Shown in pieces: positions 1 to 6,102 of a stretch of 13,510 nt of DNA. The notes beneath the pieces are model-generated. The model saw only the letters and a list, made by a program, of their open reading frames with translations. It made no database searches and had not been told where the DNA came from. The position numbers and the translations under genes were made by a program. The stretch spans positions 1 to 13,510 of the forward strand of contig JAQCNN010000014.1 of NCBI GenBank assembly GCA_028275005.1, read 5' to 3'. The DNA is from Salinirussus sp. (GTDB taxonomy: Archaea > Halobacteriota > Halobacteria > Halobacteriales > Haloarculaceae). The stretch's first letter is position 1; every line of letters starts with the position of its first letter.

Positions 1-146
1 TCGTGGGGGGCGTCGAACTGCTGGTGTTCCAGGTAGCCGGTGGCGGCGTCGACGACCCGGCGGGGGCTCGGGCTACTCGCCCCGGTGTTGAGGTAGATGC
101 AGTCCGCGAGTGCCGGGATATCGGCACGGAGCGACTCAGGGTCCAT
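1..146 (-). CDS. Class V aminotransferase, N-terminal fragment (runs off left edge)
   Basis: Only the first 48 codons lie in the window; the frame is open to the left edge. The ATG at 146 gives a protein beginning MDPESLRADIPALADCIYLN followed by TGASSPSPRRVVDA. The pattern 'R-x-D-[IF]-P-x-L-x-[DN]-x-x-Y-L-N-[TN]-G-A-x-S-P-x-P' is typical of the N-terminus of PLP-dependent class V aminotransferases (cysteine desulfurase / SufS-like and related isopenicillin-N-epimerase-like enzymes). The PLP lysine lies beyond the edge, so the reaction cannot be assigned. A TATA-like box about 27 bp upstream suggests a leaderless transcript of its own, separate from the crcB pair upstream on the same strand. 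Confidence 0.75.
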   Translation of the reverse strand, partial: MDPESLRADIPALADCIYLNTGASSPSPRRVVDAATGYLEHQQFDAPH

Positions 147-170
147 ACCCCGAGGTTGGACGGAGCGGGC

Positions 171-176
171 TTGAAT
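171..176 (-). promoter_or_regulatory. TATA-like box for the aminotransferase gene
   Basis: On the minus strand the sequence reads ATTCAA, centred about 27 bp before the ATG at 146. This is the expected haloarchaeal spacing for a transcript starting at or near the start codon. The match is moderate, in otherwise GC-rich DNA. Confidence 0.4.
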
Positions 177-205
177 CCCTGGCTTGCCGGAAGCACTCGT
201 CCGTC

Positions 206-550
206 TCAGAGCACACTCACCAGCAACGCGCCGAGTGCCACGGCAAGTAACGCACCGGCGAGATTGACGGCCGCGTTGCCGAGCGCGCGGCCGGACTCAC
301 CGGTCTCCGCCAGCCGGACGGTCTCGACGGCAAACGACGAGAAGGTGGTAAACGCCCCACAGAAGCCGGTGCCGAGAAACTGGAGGAGCGGGGCGTCGAC
401 GGGGACGGCGACGAGGGCGCCAAGCAGGAAGCTCCCGAGGAGATTGACCGCCAGGGTGCCGCCGCTGGGGCTGTCGACCCGCTGCCCGAGGGAGTAGCGG
501 GCGAGCGCACCGCAGGTGCCACCGAGGCCGACGAGCAGGGCAGGGTTCAC
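206..550 (-). CDS. crcB: CrcB/Fluc fluoride channel subunit (N-out type)
   Basis: A small four-helix membrane protein of the CrcB/Fluc family, which exports toxic fluoride as a dual-topology dimer. Family landmarks are visible: GTLAVNLLGSFLLG in helix 2, with the conserved Asn at residue 36, and the broken-helix motif GAFTTFSSF at about 66-74. I chose the GTG at 550 (product begins MNPALLVGLGG, 114 aa) over a GTG nine bases upstream because 550 forms a GTGA overlap with the stop of the preceding crcB gene, a classic translational-coupling junction. All four arginines (R18, R24, R79, R88) lie in loops 1 and 3, which predicts an N-out orientation opposite to its partner. This is the usual two-gene heterodimer arrangement. 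No fluoride riboswitch was recognised upstream. Confidence 0.93.
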   Translation of the reverse strand: MNPALLVGLGGTCGALARYSLGQRVDSPSGGTLAVNLLGSFLLGALVAVPVDAPLLQFLGTGFCGAFTTFSSFAVETVRLAETGESGRALGNAAVNLAGALLAVALGALLVSVL

Positions 551-927
551 CCGACCCACCTCACAGCGGCCTGTCCGAGCAGAACCGCCACAAAGCCGAG
601 CGCGTAGTTCAGGCCGACATTGGCGGCCGCTATCGCGGGCACAAGCTGGCTGGTCTCCAGCGCAAAGGCGCTGTAGGTGGTGAACGACGAGCAGAAGCCG
701 GTGCCGACGGCCAGCCGCGTCTCCGGGCTGAGCAGGTCCACCAGCCGCGCCTCGGCGAGCAGGGCGCCGAGGAGGAAGGTCCCGAGGACGTTCGCGGCGA
801 GGGTTCCGAGCGGAACCGACGACGGGAGCCCGACAGCCAGCCCGTGCCGCAGGACGGCCCCGGCGAAGCCGCCGACCCCCACAAGCGCCAGCGGTCGGAG
901 GCGGTCGACCCAGCGTGTCCCGGTCAT
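547..927 (-). CDS. crcB: CrcB/Fluc fluoride channel subunit (N-in type)
   Basis: First gene of the fluoride-exporter pair, 126 aa with four predicted membrane helices. The conserved Asn is at residue 46 in AANVLGTFLLG, and GFCSSFTTYSAF at about 77-88 is the family signature around the broken third helix. Arginines fall at the N-terminus (R5, R9, R11), loop 2 (R61, R71) and the C-terminus (R123), with only R27 in loop 1. The positive-inside rule therefore predicts N-in, the reverse of the downstream partner. Its stop overlaps the partner's GTG start by four bases. The ATG at 927 is well supported by the family's usual short N-terminus. No strong TATA box is evident at about -26; there is only a weak GGTAGTAG near 949-956 on the minus strand. 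Confidence 0.93.
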   Translation of the reverse strand: MTGTRWVDRLRPLALVGVGGFAGAVLRHGLAVGLPSSVPLGTLAANVLGTFLLGALLAEARLVDLLSPETRLAVGTGFCSSFTTYSAFALETSQLVPAIAAANVGLNYALGFVAVLLGQAAVRWVG

Positions 928-1005
928 CGGACGGGTCGACGGGGGGTCACTACTACCCAGTTACGGTCGCGGTCGCCCGGCGAGCGCCCCTGCCGTGGCC
1001 GGACG

Positions 1006-1012
1006 TTTATAT
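1006..1012 (+). promoter_or_regulatory. TATA box for the 1036 gene
   Basis: TTTATAT stands out in GC-rich DNA and is centred about 27 bp before the ATG at 1036. This predicts a leaderless transcript and supports 1036 as the start rather than a longer upstream reading frame. Confidence 0.7.
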
Positions 1013-1035
1013 CCGAAGCCGGGACCACCCGACCC

Positions 1036-1482
1036 ATGAGACGACAGGACCGATTGCAACACGACGAGCGCGCCATCGAGGGGTTACCGATCCGGCTCGT
1101 CATCGCGCTCGTGGTCGGCGTCGCCAGCCTCGCGGTGATGATGAACACGATTCAGGGGCTCGGCGAACTGGGGGTCAGTGAACTCGACGCCCAACCCTCG
1201 CCGGACGTCGTCGAGCCCGGACCACAGGAGGTCAACGTCACCGTCGTCGACAGCGGCGGCGACACGGTGGCAAACGCGACAGTCGTGGCCAAAAGCGGGA
1301 GCGCACGGCTGTCGGGGGTCACGACCGCAGAGACCGGCGCCGACGGGACGGTGACGCTGACCGTCGACCCGCAGTTGGGCCCGAACCGGGTCGAAGGGAC
1401 CGTAGAACTGGACGTGAAACCCCCCTCGGACAGCTACGCCGACCGGCGCGGGAACACCGACATCCTGGTAGTTGGGGGTTAA
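1036..1482 (+). CDS. Membrane-anchored small protein with Ig-like/carboxypeptidase-regulatory-like domain (DUF7382-type)
   Basis: A 148-aa protein starting MRRQDRLQHDERAIEGLPIR. A short basic and acidic head is followed by one hydrophobic helix at about 19-36 (LVIALVVGVASLAVMM), which should anchor it with the rest outside the cell. Residues about 64-128 alternate in a beta-strand pattern (EVNVTVVDSGGDTVANATVV, then GADGTVTLTV), as in Ig-like or carboxypeptidase-regulatory-like folds ('new information + variable content' strands). The N-terminal 'ERAIEGLPIRLVIALVVG' motif recurs in haloarchaeal proteins that I recall under DUF7382; that name is from memory. It could be a pilin-like or surface-structure accessory protein, but no classical prepilin cleavage site is clear. 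The frame extends upstream to 844, but the TATA box at 1006-1012 fixes the start. The stop TAA overlaps the stop of the convergent methyltransferase gene. Confidence 0.8.
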   Translation: MRRQDRLQHDERAIEGLPIRLVIALVVGVASLAVMMNTIQGLGELGVSELDAQPSPDVVEPGPQEVNVTVVDSGGDTVANATVVAKSGSARLSGVTTAETGADGTVTLTVDPQLGPNRVEGTVELDVKPPSDSYADRRGNTDILVVGG

Positions 1483-2210
1483 TCCCAGTCGATCCAGTCG
1501 AACTCCCAGCCCTTTCGCCGGCGGGCGGCCCGCTCGGCGAGCTCCCGGTCCTCCCGGCGGGTACGGTTTCGCTCGACCGTCGTCGCCTGCTCGCCCTCGA
1601 CGAGCATCGGGGCGAAGGCACACCCACCCAGCCGCTCGGCGTCGCCCTCGGGGCTGACGACGGCGATCGACTGCTCACCGGTACCCAGCGGCATCACCAG
1701 CCGGCCGCTGGGTGCCAGCTGGTCCAGCAGGGCGCGTGGCGGTCGGACGGCCGCCGCCTCCAGCAGGATCCGGTCGTAGGGCGCGTACTCCGGGAGCCCC
1801 TCGGCGCCGTCACAACAGTCGACCAGGACGGCGCCGTAGCCGGCGTTCGCGAGGTTCTCGCGGGCCTCGTAGACCAGGCGACGGGTGATATCGACCGCCT
1901 GAACGGTCCGCGGGGCAGCCACCTCCGCGAGGACGGCCGCGGTGTAGCCGACGCCAGCCCCCACAACGAGCACGGAGTCGTCGGCCCCAGGGTCGAGCGC
2001 CTCCAGCAGTCGCCCGACCGTGTTGGGGGCGAGGACACGCGTCCCCAGCCGCTCGTAGGGGCGGTCGGCGTACGCCTCCCGGCCGTCAGGGACGAACTCC
2101 TCGCGCGGGACCGACCGCATCGCAGCCGATAGCGTCTCACTGCGGACACAGCCTTTGCTCTCGTGTTGGAGGCTGTCGACCATGTCGTCGCGCAGCACCG
2201 CGGGTTCCAT
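1479..2210 (-). CDS. Diverged protein-L-isoaspartate methyltransferase paralogue, active-site motif lost
   Basis: A 243-aa protein with the PIMT overall layout: N-terminal helices containing AMRSVPREEFVP (about 30-41, cognate to 'AMRAVPRHAFVP' of its neighbour), SAM-binding motif I VLVVGAGVGYT at 80-90, and YAPYDRILL at 142-150. Where true PIMTs have [ST]-I-S-x-P-H-M, this protein has RVLAPNTVG (58-66), losing both the catalytic-region serine and the histidine. Motif I has Val where the canonical copy has Glu (LEVGTG). The C-terminal family ending (RFVPL) is absent and replaced by a charged helix and an aromatic-acidic tail (RRRKGWEFDWIDWD). It is probably a SAM-binding methyltransferase of changed specificity, or a regulatory paralogue, rather than a repair enzyme. 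It lies 44 bp after pcm with a possible promoter of its own. Confidence 0.85.
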   Translation of the reverse strand: MEPAVLRDDMVDSLQHESKGCVRSETLSAAMRSVPREEFVPDGREAYADRPYERLGTRVLAPNTVGRLLEALDPGADDSVLVVGAGVGYTAAVLAEVAAPRTVQAVDITRRLVYEARENLANAGYGAVLVDCCDGAEGLPEYAPYDRILLEAAAVRPPRALLDQLAPSGRLVMPLGTGEQSIAVVSPEGDAERLGGCAFAPMLVEGEQATTVERNRTRREDRELAERAARRRKGWEFDWIDWD

Positions 2211-2230
2211 ACTCCGGTCTTTGTGCCGTC

Positions 2231-2241
2231 AGTAATGAATT
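2231..2241 (-). promoter_or_regulatory. Candidate TATA region for the diverged methyltransferase
   Basis: The 44-bp gap after pcm contains the AT-rich minus-strand stretch AATTCATTACT, centred about 26-27 bp before the ATG at 2210. The spacing fits an independent leaderless transcript, although read-through from pcm is also likely. Confidence 0.4.
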
Positions 2242-2254
2242 CACCGGGCCAGGC

Positions 2255-2884
2255 TCACTGTAGCGGGACGAACCGGACCCCACCGTGCCGTTCCCGGTCG
2301 ACCGTGCCGTCCGCCCGCTTTCGCGCACGGACCAGCGTCTGGGTTTGCTCGCCGACCGGCGCGAGCACGAGCCCACCGGGCCGGACCTGCTCGACGACCG
2401 CCGCGGGGACGGTCGGCGCCGCACAGGTGAGATACGCCCGGTCGTACGGGGCGTGTGCGGGCCAGCCCTCGCGGCCGTCTCCCGCCCGAACCGACACCGC
2501 CTCGTAACCCGTCTTCCGGAGGGTTTTCCGGGCCTCGCGGGCCAGGCTGTCGTGGTACTCGACACTGTAGACCGGGTCGGCACCGACCAACTCCGCCGTG
2601 ACCGCCGCGTGATAGCCACAGCCGGTTCCGACCTCGAGGACGCGGTCGCCCTCGTCGGCGTCCAGCAGGTCGGTCATAACAGCAACCATGTGCGGGGCGC
2701 TGATTGTCTGGCCCTCACCGATCGGCAGCGGGCTGTCGTCGTAGGCTGCTGCCTGTCGGTCGGAGGGGACAAACGCGTGGCGCGGGACGGCACGCATCGC
2801 CTGTTCGGTCGCCGGCGAGAGGTCACGGCGGTCGGTCAGCCGGTCGACGAGCGCCTCGCGCTCCGCGCGTCGGTCGTCGGCCAC
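2255..2884 (-). CDS. pcm: Protein-L-isoaspartate O-methyltransferase
   Basis: Canonical PIMT, 209 aa. It methylates L-isoaspartyl residues in aged proteins with S-adenosylmethionine, starting their repair to L-aspartyl. Visible motifs are AMRAVPRHAFVP (29-40), GQTISAPHM (58-66, the active-site stretch with the conserved Ser and His), SAM motif I RVLEVGTGCGYH (81-92), the APYDRAYLT stretch (145-153), and the family C-terminus GGVRFVPLQ. The GTG at 2884 is chosen because it gives a normal PIMT N-terminus and lies one base after the stop of the zinc-finger gene. The longer frame upstream is only a shadow of that gene. The two genes must be co-transcribed. A diverged PIMT paralogue follows directly. 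Confidence 0.95.
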   Translation of the reverse strand: MADDRRAEREALVDRLTDRRDLSPATEQAMRAVPRHAFVPSDRQAAAYDDSPLPIGEGQTISAPHMVAVMTDLLDADEGDRVLEVGTGCGYHAAVTAELVGADPVYSVEYHDSLAREARKTLRKTGYEAVSVRAGDGREGWPAHAPYDRAYLTCAAPTVPAAVVEQVRPGGLVLAPVGEQTQTLVRARKRADGTVDRERHGGVRFVPLQ

Positions 2885-2885
2885 C

Positions 2886-3548
2886 CTACCACGCCGACCA
2901 GGCGCTGGTCGACTCGTCGCGGGCGTAAACCCGGTTGATATCCTTCGCGAACGCACGGTCGCCGTCGTGGTCGAGCTTGTCGAACTCGTAGCCAACGGCG
3001 TCCTCACGGAGGTGGATCCCTTCGACGGTGAACTCCTCGCCGGCGATATCGTCGGTCTCGGCGACGACGAACTCGTAATCACCGGGTACCTGCAAGGGGA
3101 CGCTCTTTGTCTCGTCGTGTGTCCCCTCCTTCGGGTGGATAGTCGCGTCGACGGTGACGTTACCGACCGCCCGCGTCCAGAGCGTGCGGGCGTCCTCGGC
3201 GGGTGCCTCCTCGGCTCGGCCCTCCTCGAGTTCGATGCTCGTGATCCGGACGGTCATGATCGCCGCCTCCGTCTCCAGTAGGAACTCCTCGCCGACCGCG
3301 ACGGTCTCGGCCGCCGGCACCGCCACGGTCGCGGCAAAGGAATCGCCGTCCTGGGAGACGACCACCTCGCGCTCGACGGTCCGCTCCTCCGGCAGGTCCC
3401 GCTTGTGGACGTGACCGCACTCGGTGCAGCGGACGGTTGCCTGGCCTCCCGCCGCGAGTACCTCGTGAACCGTCTCGACGTCCGGCGAACAGGCCGGGCA
3501 GGCGAGCCCGACCCGTTCGGTCACGTCGGACTGGGATGTCTCTGTCAT
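2886..3548 (-). CDS. HVO_0476-family zinc-finger protein
   Basis: A 220-aa acidic protein. An N-terminal zinc ribbon is formed by CPAC (Cys17, Cys20) and CTEC (Cys41, Cys44), 20 residues apart. The rest, about 55-205, looks like beta-rich repeats (TVEREVVVSQDGDSF, VGEEFLLETEAAIMTVRITS, GEEFTVEGIHL). The protein matches what I recall as the haloarchaeal 'HVO_0476 family zinc finger protein'; its molecular function is not known to me. It is the first gene of an operon with pcm (one-base gap), so a role linked to protein damage, translation or RNA binding is plausible but inferred. The ATG at 3548 is preferred over ATGs at 3554 and 3575 because the TATA-like box at 3571-3577 sits about 26 bp before it. 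Confidence 0.85.
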   Translation of the reverse strand: MTETSQSDVTERVGLACPACSPDVETVHEVLAAGGQATVRCTECGHVHKRDLPEERTVEREVVVSQDGDSFAATVAVPAAETVAVGEEFLLETEAAIMTVRITSIELEEGRAEEAPAEDARTLWTRAVGNVTVDATIHPKEGTHDETKSVPLQVPGDYEFVVAETDDIAGEEFTVEGIHLREDAVGYEFDKLDHDGDRAFAKDINRVYARDESTSAWSAW

Positions 3549-3570
3549 AGCCATCTCTACGTGAGTGGGG

Positions 3571-3577
3571 TACAAAA
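3571..3577 (-). promoter_or_regulatory. TATA box for the zinc-finger/pcm operon
   Basis: The minus strand reads TTTTGTA, about 26 bp before the ATG at 3548. The spacing predicts a leaderless mRNA and argues for that start codon. It lies in the 77-bp gap after the M29 peptidase gene, so the zinc-finger/pcm pair has its own promoter even though the peptidase is read in the same direction. Confidence 0.6.
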
Positions 3578-3625
3578 GGCGTCGGCACTCGGGGCGTGAC
3601 CGACAGAGCGGTCTCGCCAGCCCGG

Positions 3626-4582
3626 CTACGTCGGGGTCGGTAGCTCCAGCCGGTCGCCGTCGACGTAGACCGTCGGCGCCGTCAGCACGCCGTCCTGGTG
3701 GATTGGCGCCTCGACGTCGCCGCCGATACCGTGGTCGTCACCGATGGCGAGGTGGACCGTTCCGGCGGCCTTCTCGTCCAAGAGCACCGACCCGACGAGC
3801 TCCGAGACCGCGAGGTTCGTCCCGATACCCATCTCCGCAAAGTTGAACGCGGCATCGCCGGCCGTCGCCGCGGCGGTCTCGACGGACTCCCGAAGTCCCT
3901 CGTCCTCGATACTCGTCACCTGACCGTCCTCGACGGTAAACGCGACAGTTTCGTCCGGGTCGAGCCGGCCGTGGGGCATCATCGTCCCGTCGACGACGAC
4001 CCTCCCGTTTGCGGTCTCAGGGCTGACGAACACCTCGCCGGCGGGGAGGTTGGACATCTCGCCGGCCTCGTGGACGACACCGGTGTCCCGACGCCACTCA
4101 CGACCCCCCGGCCGGACAGTGATATCAGTCCCCTGTGGGGAGGTGACCCGGAGCTCTGTCGCACCGGCGACGGCCTCGTAGACCTCCGCACAGACCGCCG
4201 CGACCGCCTCGTAGTCGGCATCGAGCCCCGTCCGGAAGACCGCCTCGGTGATGCCGGGGAGCGTTGCGACACGGGCACCGGCCTCGTTGGCGTCGGTCCG
4301 GGCGCGGGTGTGACTCAGGCTCTTTGTCGTCGGCGCGAGCACCACGTCCGCGCCGGCCATCGCGGCGGCGACCGGGGCGGGTGGCTCCGCGCCGTGTTGC
4401 TCACCTGGGGGGTACCGGACCACGGTGGCGTCGGCCGCTGTCTCGGACGCAACCTCGTACAGCGCCGTCCCGATCGCCTCGCGTTTGTCGTCGGTGACGA
4501 CCACACACGACTCCTCGGCGCCCAGCCCCATACACTGCCGGACCGCGGTCTCCGCCGGCGCCCGGAGTGAACTGTTGCCCAT
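3626..4582 (-). CDS. M29-type metallo-aminopeptidase
   Basis: A 318-aa protein resembling the thermophilic-aminopeptidase (M29; AmpS/PepS) family, which removes N-terminal residues from peptides with a two-metal site in the cytoplasm. The metal-site pattern of the C-terminal half is present in order: GEMSNLPAGEVF (174-185, Glu183), FAEMGIGTN (248-256, Glu250), GTVHLAIGDD (274-283, His277), and APIHQDGVL (292-300, His295 and Asp297). It is shorter than the bacterial enzymes (about 400 aa), as is common for archaeal members. The start at 4582 (MGNSSLRAPAET) is supported by a TATA-like box 26 bp upstream; the open frame further upstream is basic and shadow-like. It is read in the same direction as the zinc-finger/pcm operon 77 bp downstream, forming a protein-turnover neighbourhood. 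Substrate preference is unknown. Confidence 0.87.
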   Translation of the reverse strand: MGNSSLRAPAETAVRQCMGLGAEESCVVVTDDKREAIGTALYEVASETAADATVVRYPPGEQHGAEPPAPVAAAMAGADVVLAPTTKSLSHTRARTDANEAGARVATLPGITEAVFRTGLDADYEAVAAVCAEVYEAVAGATELRVTSPQGTDITVRPGGREWRRDTGVVHEAGEMSNLPAGEVFVSPETANGRVVVDGTMMPHGRLDPDETVAFTVEDGQVTSIEDEGLRESVETAAATAGDAAFNFAEMGIGTNLAVSELVGSVLLDEKAAGTVHLAIGDDHGIGGDVEAPIHQDGVLTAPTVYVDGDRLELPTPT

Positions 4583-4604
4583 ATCAGAGTACTGCGGGCG
4601 TGGC

Positions 4605-4612
4605 GGATTAGG
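4605..4612 (-). promoter_or_regulatory. Candidate TATA box for the M29 peptidase
   Basis: The minus strand reads CCTAATCC, centred 26 bp before the ATG at 4582. It is a weak box with good spacing. It lies in an 89-bp divergent promoter region shared with the plus-strand gene at 4672. Confidence 0.4.
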
Positions 4613-4633
4613 TCTTGCCCACACGGCCGGGAG

Positions 4634-4648
4634 CGAAAGGGTTGAAAT
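4634..4648 (+). promoter_or_regulatory. Candidate BRE/TATA element for the 4672 gene
   Basis: CGAAAGGGTTGAAAT contains a purine-rich BRE-like part followed by TTGAAA, centred about 27 bp before the GTG at 4672. This supports a leaderless transcript and that start codon. Confidence 0.45.
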
Positions 4649-4671
4649 GGGAGAGTGCGTTACCGAAGCGT

Positions 4672-5142
4672 GTGAGTACCCTTGACGCGCTCCCGGACCG
4701 ACCGCGGGTGTTCGACGGGGCCCGTGACCGGCGGTTTCTCGCCCTGGCCGTCGAGACACTCGTCCAGGACATGTCACTGGACGGCGACGCCGACACCGCG
4801 AGACGACTGGGCGGGTACGCCCTCGGGGAGGAGGCGCCACCGGACGAGACCCCCGAGTACGTCAGCCTGGAGGCCGACCGGGTCGAACTGTCGAACCCAC
4901 CGTTCGTCCTCGGGACCGTGGAGGTCCACGGGGGTCGCGAGGAGGGGTACCGGCTCGACGCGGGCTTTGACTCCGAGCTAAACCTGCTGATCGACCCGCC
5001 GGTGGAGGTTGTCCTCGAGGGGGACTTCGAGACGGTGCTGGAGGCGCTCGAGCACACGCTCGCACAGGTCTACCGGACCAGGGGGCGGTATCTCGAACAG
5101 GTCGACGCAGGCGTGGCGGACCCGGGGACGGGCAGTGGGTAG
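4672..5142 (+). CDS. Conserved haloarchaeal protein of unknown function, 156 aa
   Basis: An acidic soluble protein with no signal peptide or membrane helix. The GTG at 4672 (product MSTLDALPDRPRVFDGARDR) is chosen over an ATG at 4615 because the upstream extension is basic and overlaps the promoter, and a BRE/TATA-like element sits 27 bp upstream. The N-terminal part is helical (about 20-52). The middle has alternating strands (YVSLEADRVELS, FVLGTVEVHGG, YRLDAGFDSELNLLIDPP at about 63-110). A C-terminal helix at about 119-145 (TVLEALEHTLAQVYRTRGRY) ends in a flexible acidic tail. I do not recognise the family and see no catalytic motif. It is followed after 43 bp by another small gene with its own promoter. 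Confidence 0.75.
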   Translation: MSTLDALPDRPRVFDGARDRRFLALAVETLVQDMSLDGDADTARRLGGYALGEEAPPDETPEYVSLEADRVELSNPPFVLGTVEVHGGREEGYRLDAGFDSELNLLIDPPVEVVLEGDFETVLEALEHTLAQVYRTRGRYLEQVDAGVADPGTGSG

Positions 5143-5156
5143 AGAGAGCACCGAAG

Positions 5157-5163
5157 TTATGTA
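5157..5163 (+). promoter_or_regulatory. TATA box for the 5186 gene
   Basis: TTATGTA is centred 26 bp before the ATG at 5186, an exact leaderless spacing. It makes 5186 the start rather than the in-frame ATG at 5159, which lies inside the box. Confidence 0.6.
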
Positions 5164-5185
5164 CCCGGGCGATGACGGGGGAGGT

Positions 5186-5572
5186 ATGGGTTCGCAACTG
5201 CTGTCGGAGGAGCTGGCCGAGCACGTCGTGACGACCGCCCGGACGGCCACCGGCGACAGTCTCCGCTCGGTTACCTACTTCACGCGGTCGGACTTCGACC
5301 AACTGTACCTGCGCGACGACCTGGAGCGGGACGCCGACCTCAACACGTTCGTCGGTCACGAGTGGCGGGGCTACCGGGAGACCCAGAACGCCTACCAGAA
5401 CTCCGAGCTCGACAGCTATCGGTTCACCGTCCGCGCCTTCGAGAACGGCTACCTCCTGCGGGTGGCCGCCGACCGGCGTGGCGTGTTGATCACCACCGAC
5501 GGCCTCTCGATGCAGAGCTACGAGGAGGTCGCAGAGGCACTGAGCCGGATGCTCCAGGAGGGCGGCGACTGA
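5186..5572 (+). CDS. Conserved haloarchaeal protein (DUF7522-like), 128 aa
   Basis: Begins MGSQLLSEELAEHVVTTART. Conspicuous conserved-looking blocks are SVTYFTRSDFDQLYLRDDL (about 27-45), NTFVGHEWRGYRETQNAY (about 52-69), and a C-terminal strand-helix unit YRFTVRAFENGYLLRVAADR, GVLITTDGLSM, and SYEEVAEALSRML. I recall this pattern from haloarchaeal proteins labelled DUF7522; the name is from memory. The C-terminal half, with paired strands and a final helix, looks like a small sensor-type alpha/beta fold, but this is inference and no function is known to me. It is soluble, with no signal peptide and its own leaderless promoter. Confidence 0.8.
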   Translation: MGSQLLSEELAEHVVTTARTATGDSLRSVTYFTRSDFDQLYLRDDLERDADLNTFVGHEWRGYRETQNAYQNSELDSYRFTVRAFENGYLLRVAADRRGVLITTDGLSMQSYEEVAEALSRMLQEGGD

Positions 5573-5697
5573 CCCAGCGGTCGGGGGTGACGGCGCCGGC
5601 GAGCCGGTGACGGTCACAGCTCCCGCCCGTAGTACCCCTCGGCTCAGTGACCGGACGCCGGGGCCGACAGGCCAGGAGGGCTGGGTTGCTTCGGTGG

Positions 5698-6021
5698 TCA
5701 GTCGTCCTCGAGGTCGAACACGCGCCGCAGTTCGGTCTCGATCTCGTCGACGTACCGGTCGAGCACAGCGGTCAACTTCTCCTCGTCGACGAGTACGGCT
5801 GTCAGCTGTTCGGCGGGGTCCGCCGGGAGTTCGACCCGGAATTGGCCCTCACCCTCGTAGAAGGGCTCGCTCTCGGCCAGAAGCTGCTGGTCGATGGCGT
5901 GTACGAGTTCCGAGTCGTAGGCGTCGTTCATCCGCTCGAACGCCTGGCTGTACGCCTGCTGGAGCTGTGGAAAATAGTGTTCGTACTTGTCCTCGAACTT
6001 CTCGGGGTCGAACTCGGTCAT
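5698..6021 (-). CDS. DUF5783-family haloarchaeal protein, 107 aa
   Basis: Starts MTEFDPEKFEDKYEHYFPQL at 6021. It is mostly helical: helix about 6-34, a conserved-looking DSELVHAIDQQLLAESEPFY (36-55), a short strand (GQFRVELP), and a C-terminal helix with LDRYVDEIETELRRVF. It is very acidic and cytoplasmic. I recognise it as the DUF5783 type, found in haloarchaea, with no function known to me. A weak box, CTTGTG on the minus strand near 6044-6049, sits about 26 bp before the start. The next gene upstream on the same strand (6103-6291) is 81 bp away, so the two may or may not be one transcript. Confidence 0.85.
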   Translation of the reverse strand: MTEFDPEKFEDKYEHYFPQLQQAYSQAFERMNDAYDSELVHAIDQQLLAESEPFYEGEGQFRVELPADPAEQLTAVLVDEEKLTAVLDRYVDEIETELRRVFDLEDD

Positions 6022-6043
6022 CAGCGGGCGTTACGTGGCCGGG

Positions 6044-6049
6044 CACAAG
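6044..6049 (-). promoter_or_regulatory. Weak TATA-like box for the DUF5783 gene
   Basis: The minus strand reads CTTGTG, centred about 25 bp before the ATG at 6021, preceded by a purine-rich AAAGGGG stretch that could act as a BRE. Weak match; only the spacing supports it. Confidence 0.3.
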
Positions 6050-6102
6050 CCCCTTTGGTCCCGCGGGTACCGCCGGTTGCGCTCTTGGGGGCTGTCCGTC
6101 GG

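Noticed and set aside
928..1035. Possible fluoride riboswitch upstream of the crcB pair
   Set aside because: I looked on the minus strand before the start at 927 and did not find the conserved GGNGATGG...GCTGATG core.
4615..4671. A 19-codon N-terminal extension of the 156-aa protein from ATG 4615
   Set aside because: The extension is basic and overlaps the BRE/TATA-like element that fits the GTG at 4672.
5601..5620. Palindrome GTGAC-G-GTCAC between the convergent genes, considered as a terminator
   Set aside because: The one-base centre cannot form a hairpin loop, and no T-tract follows on either strand.
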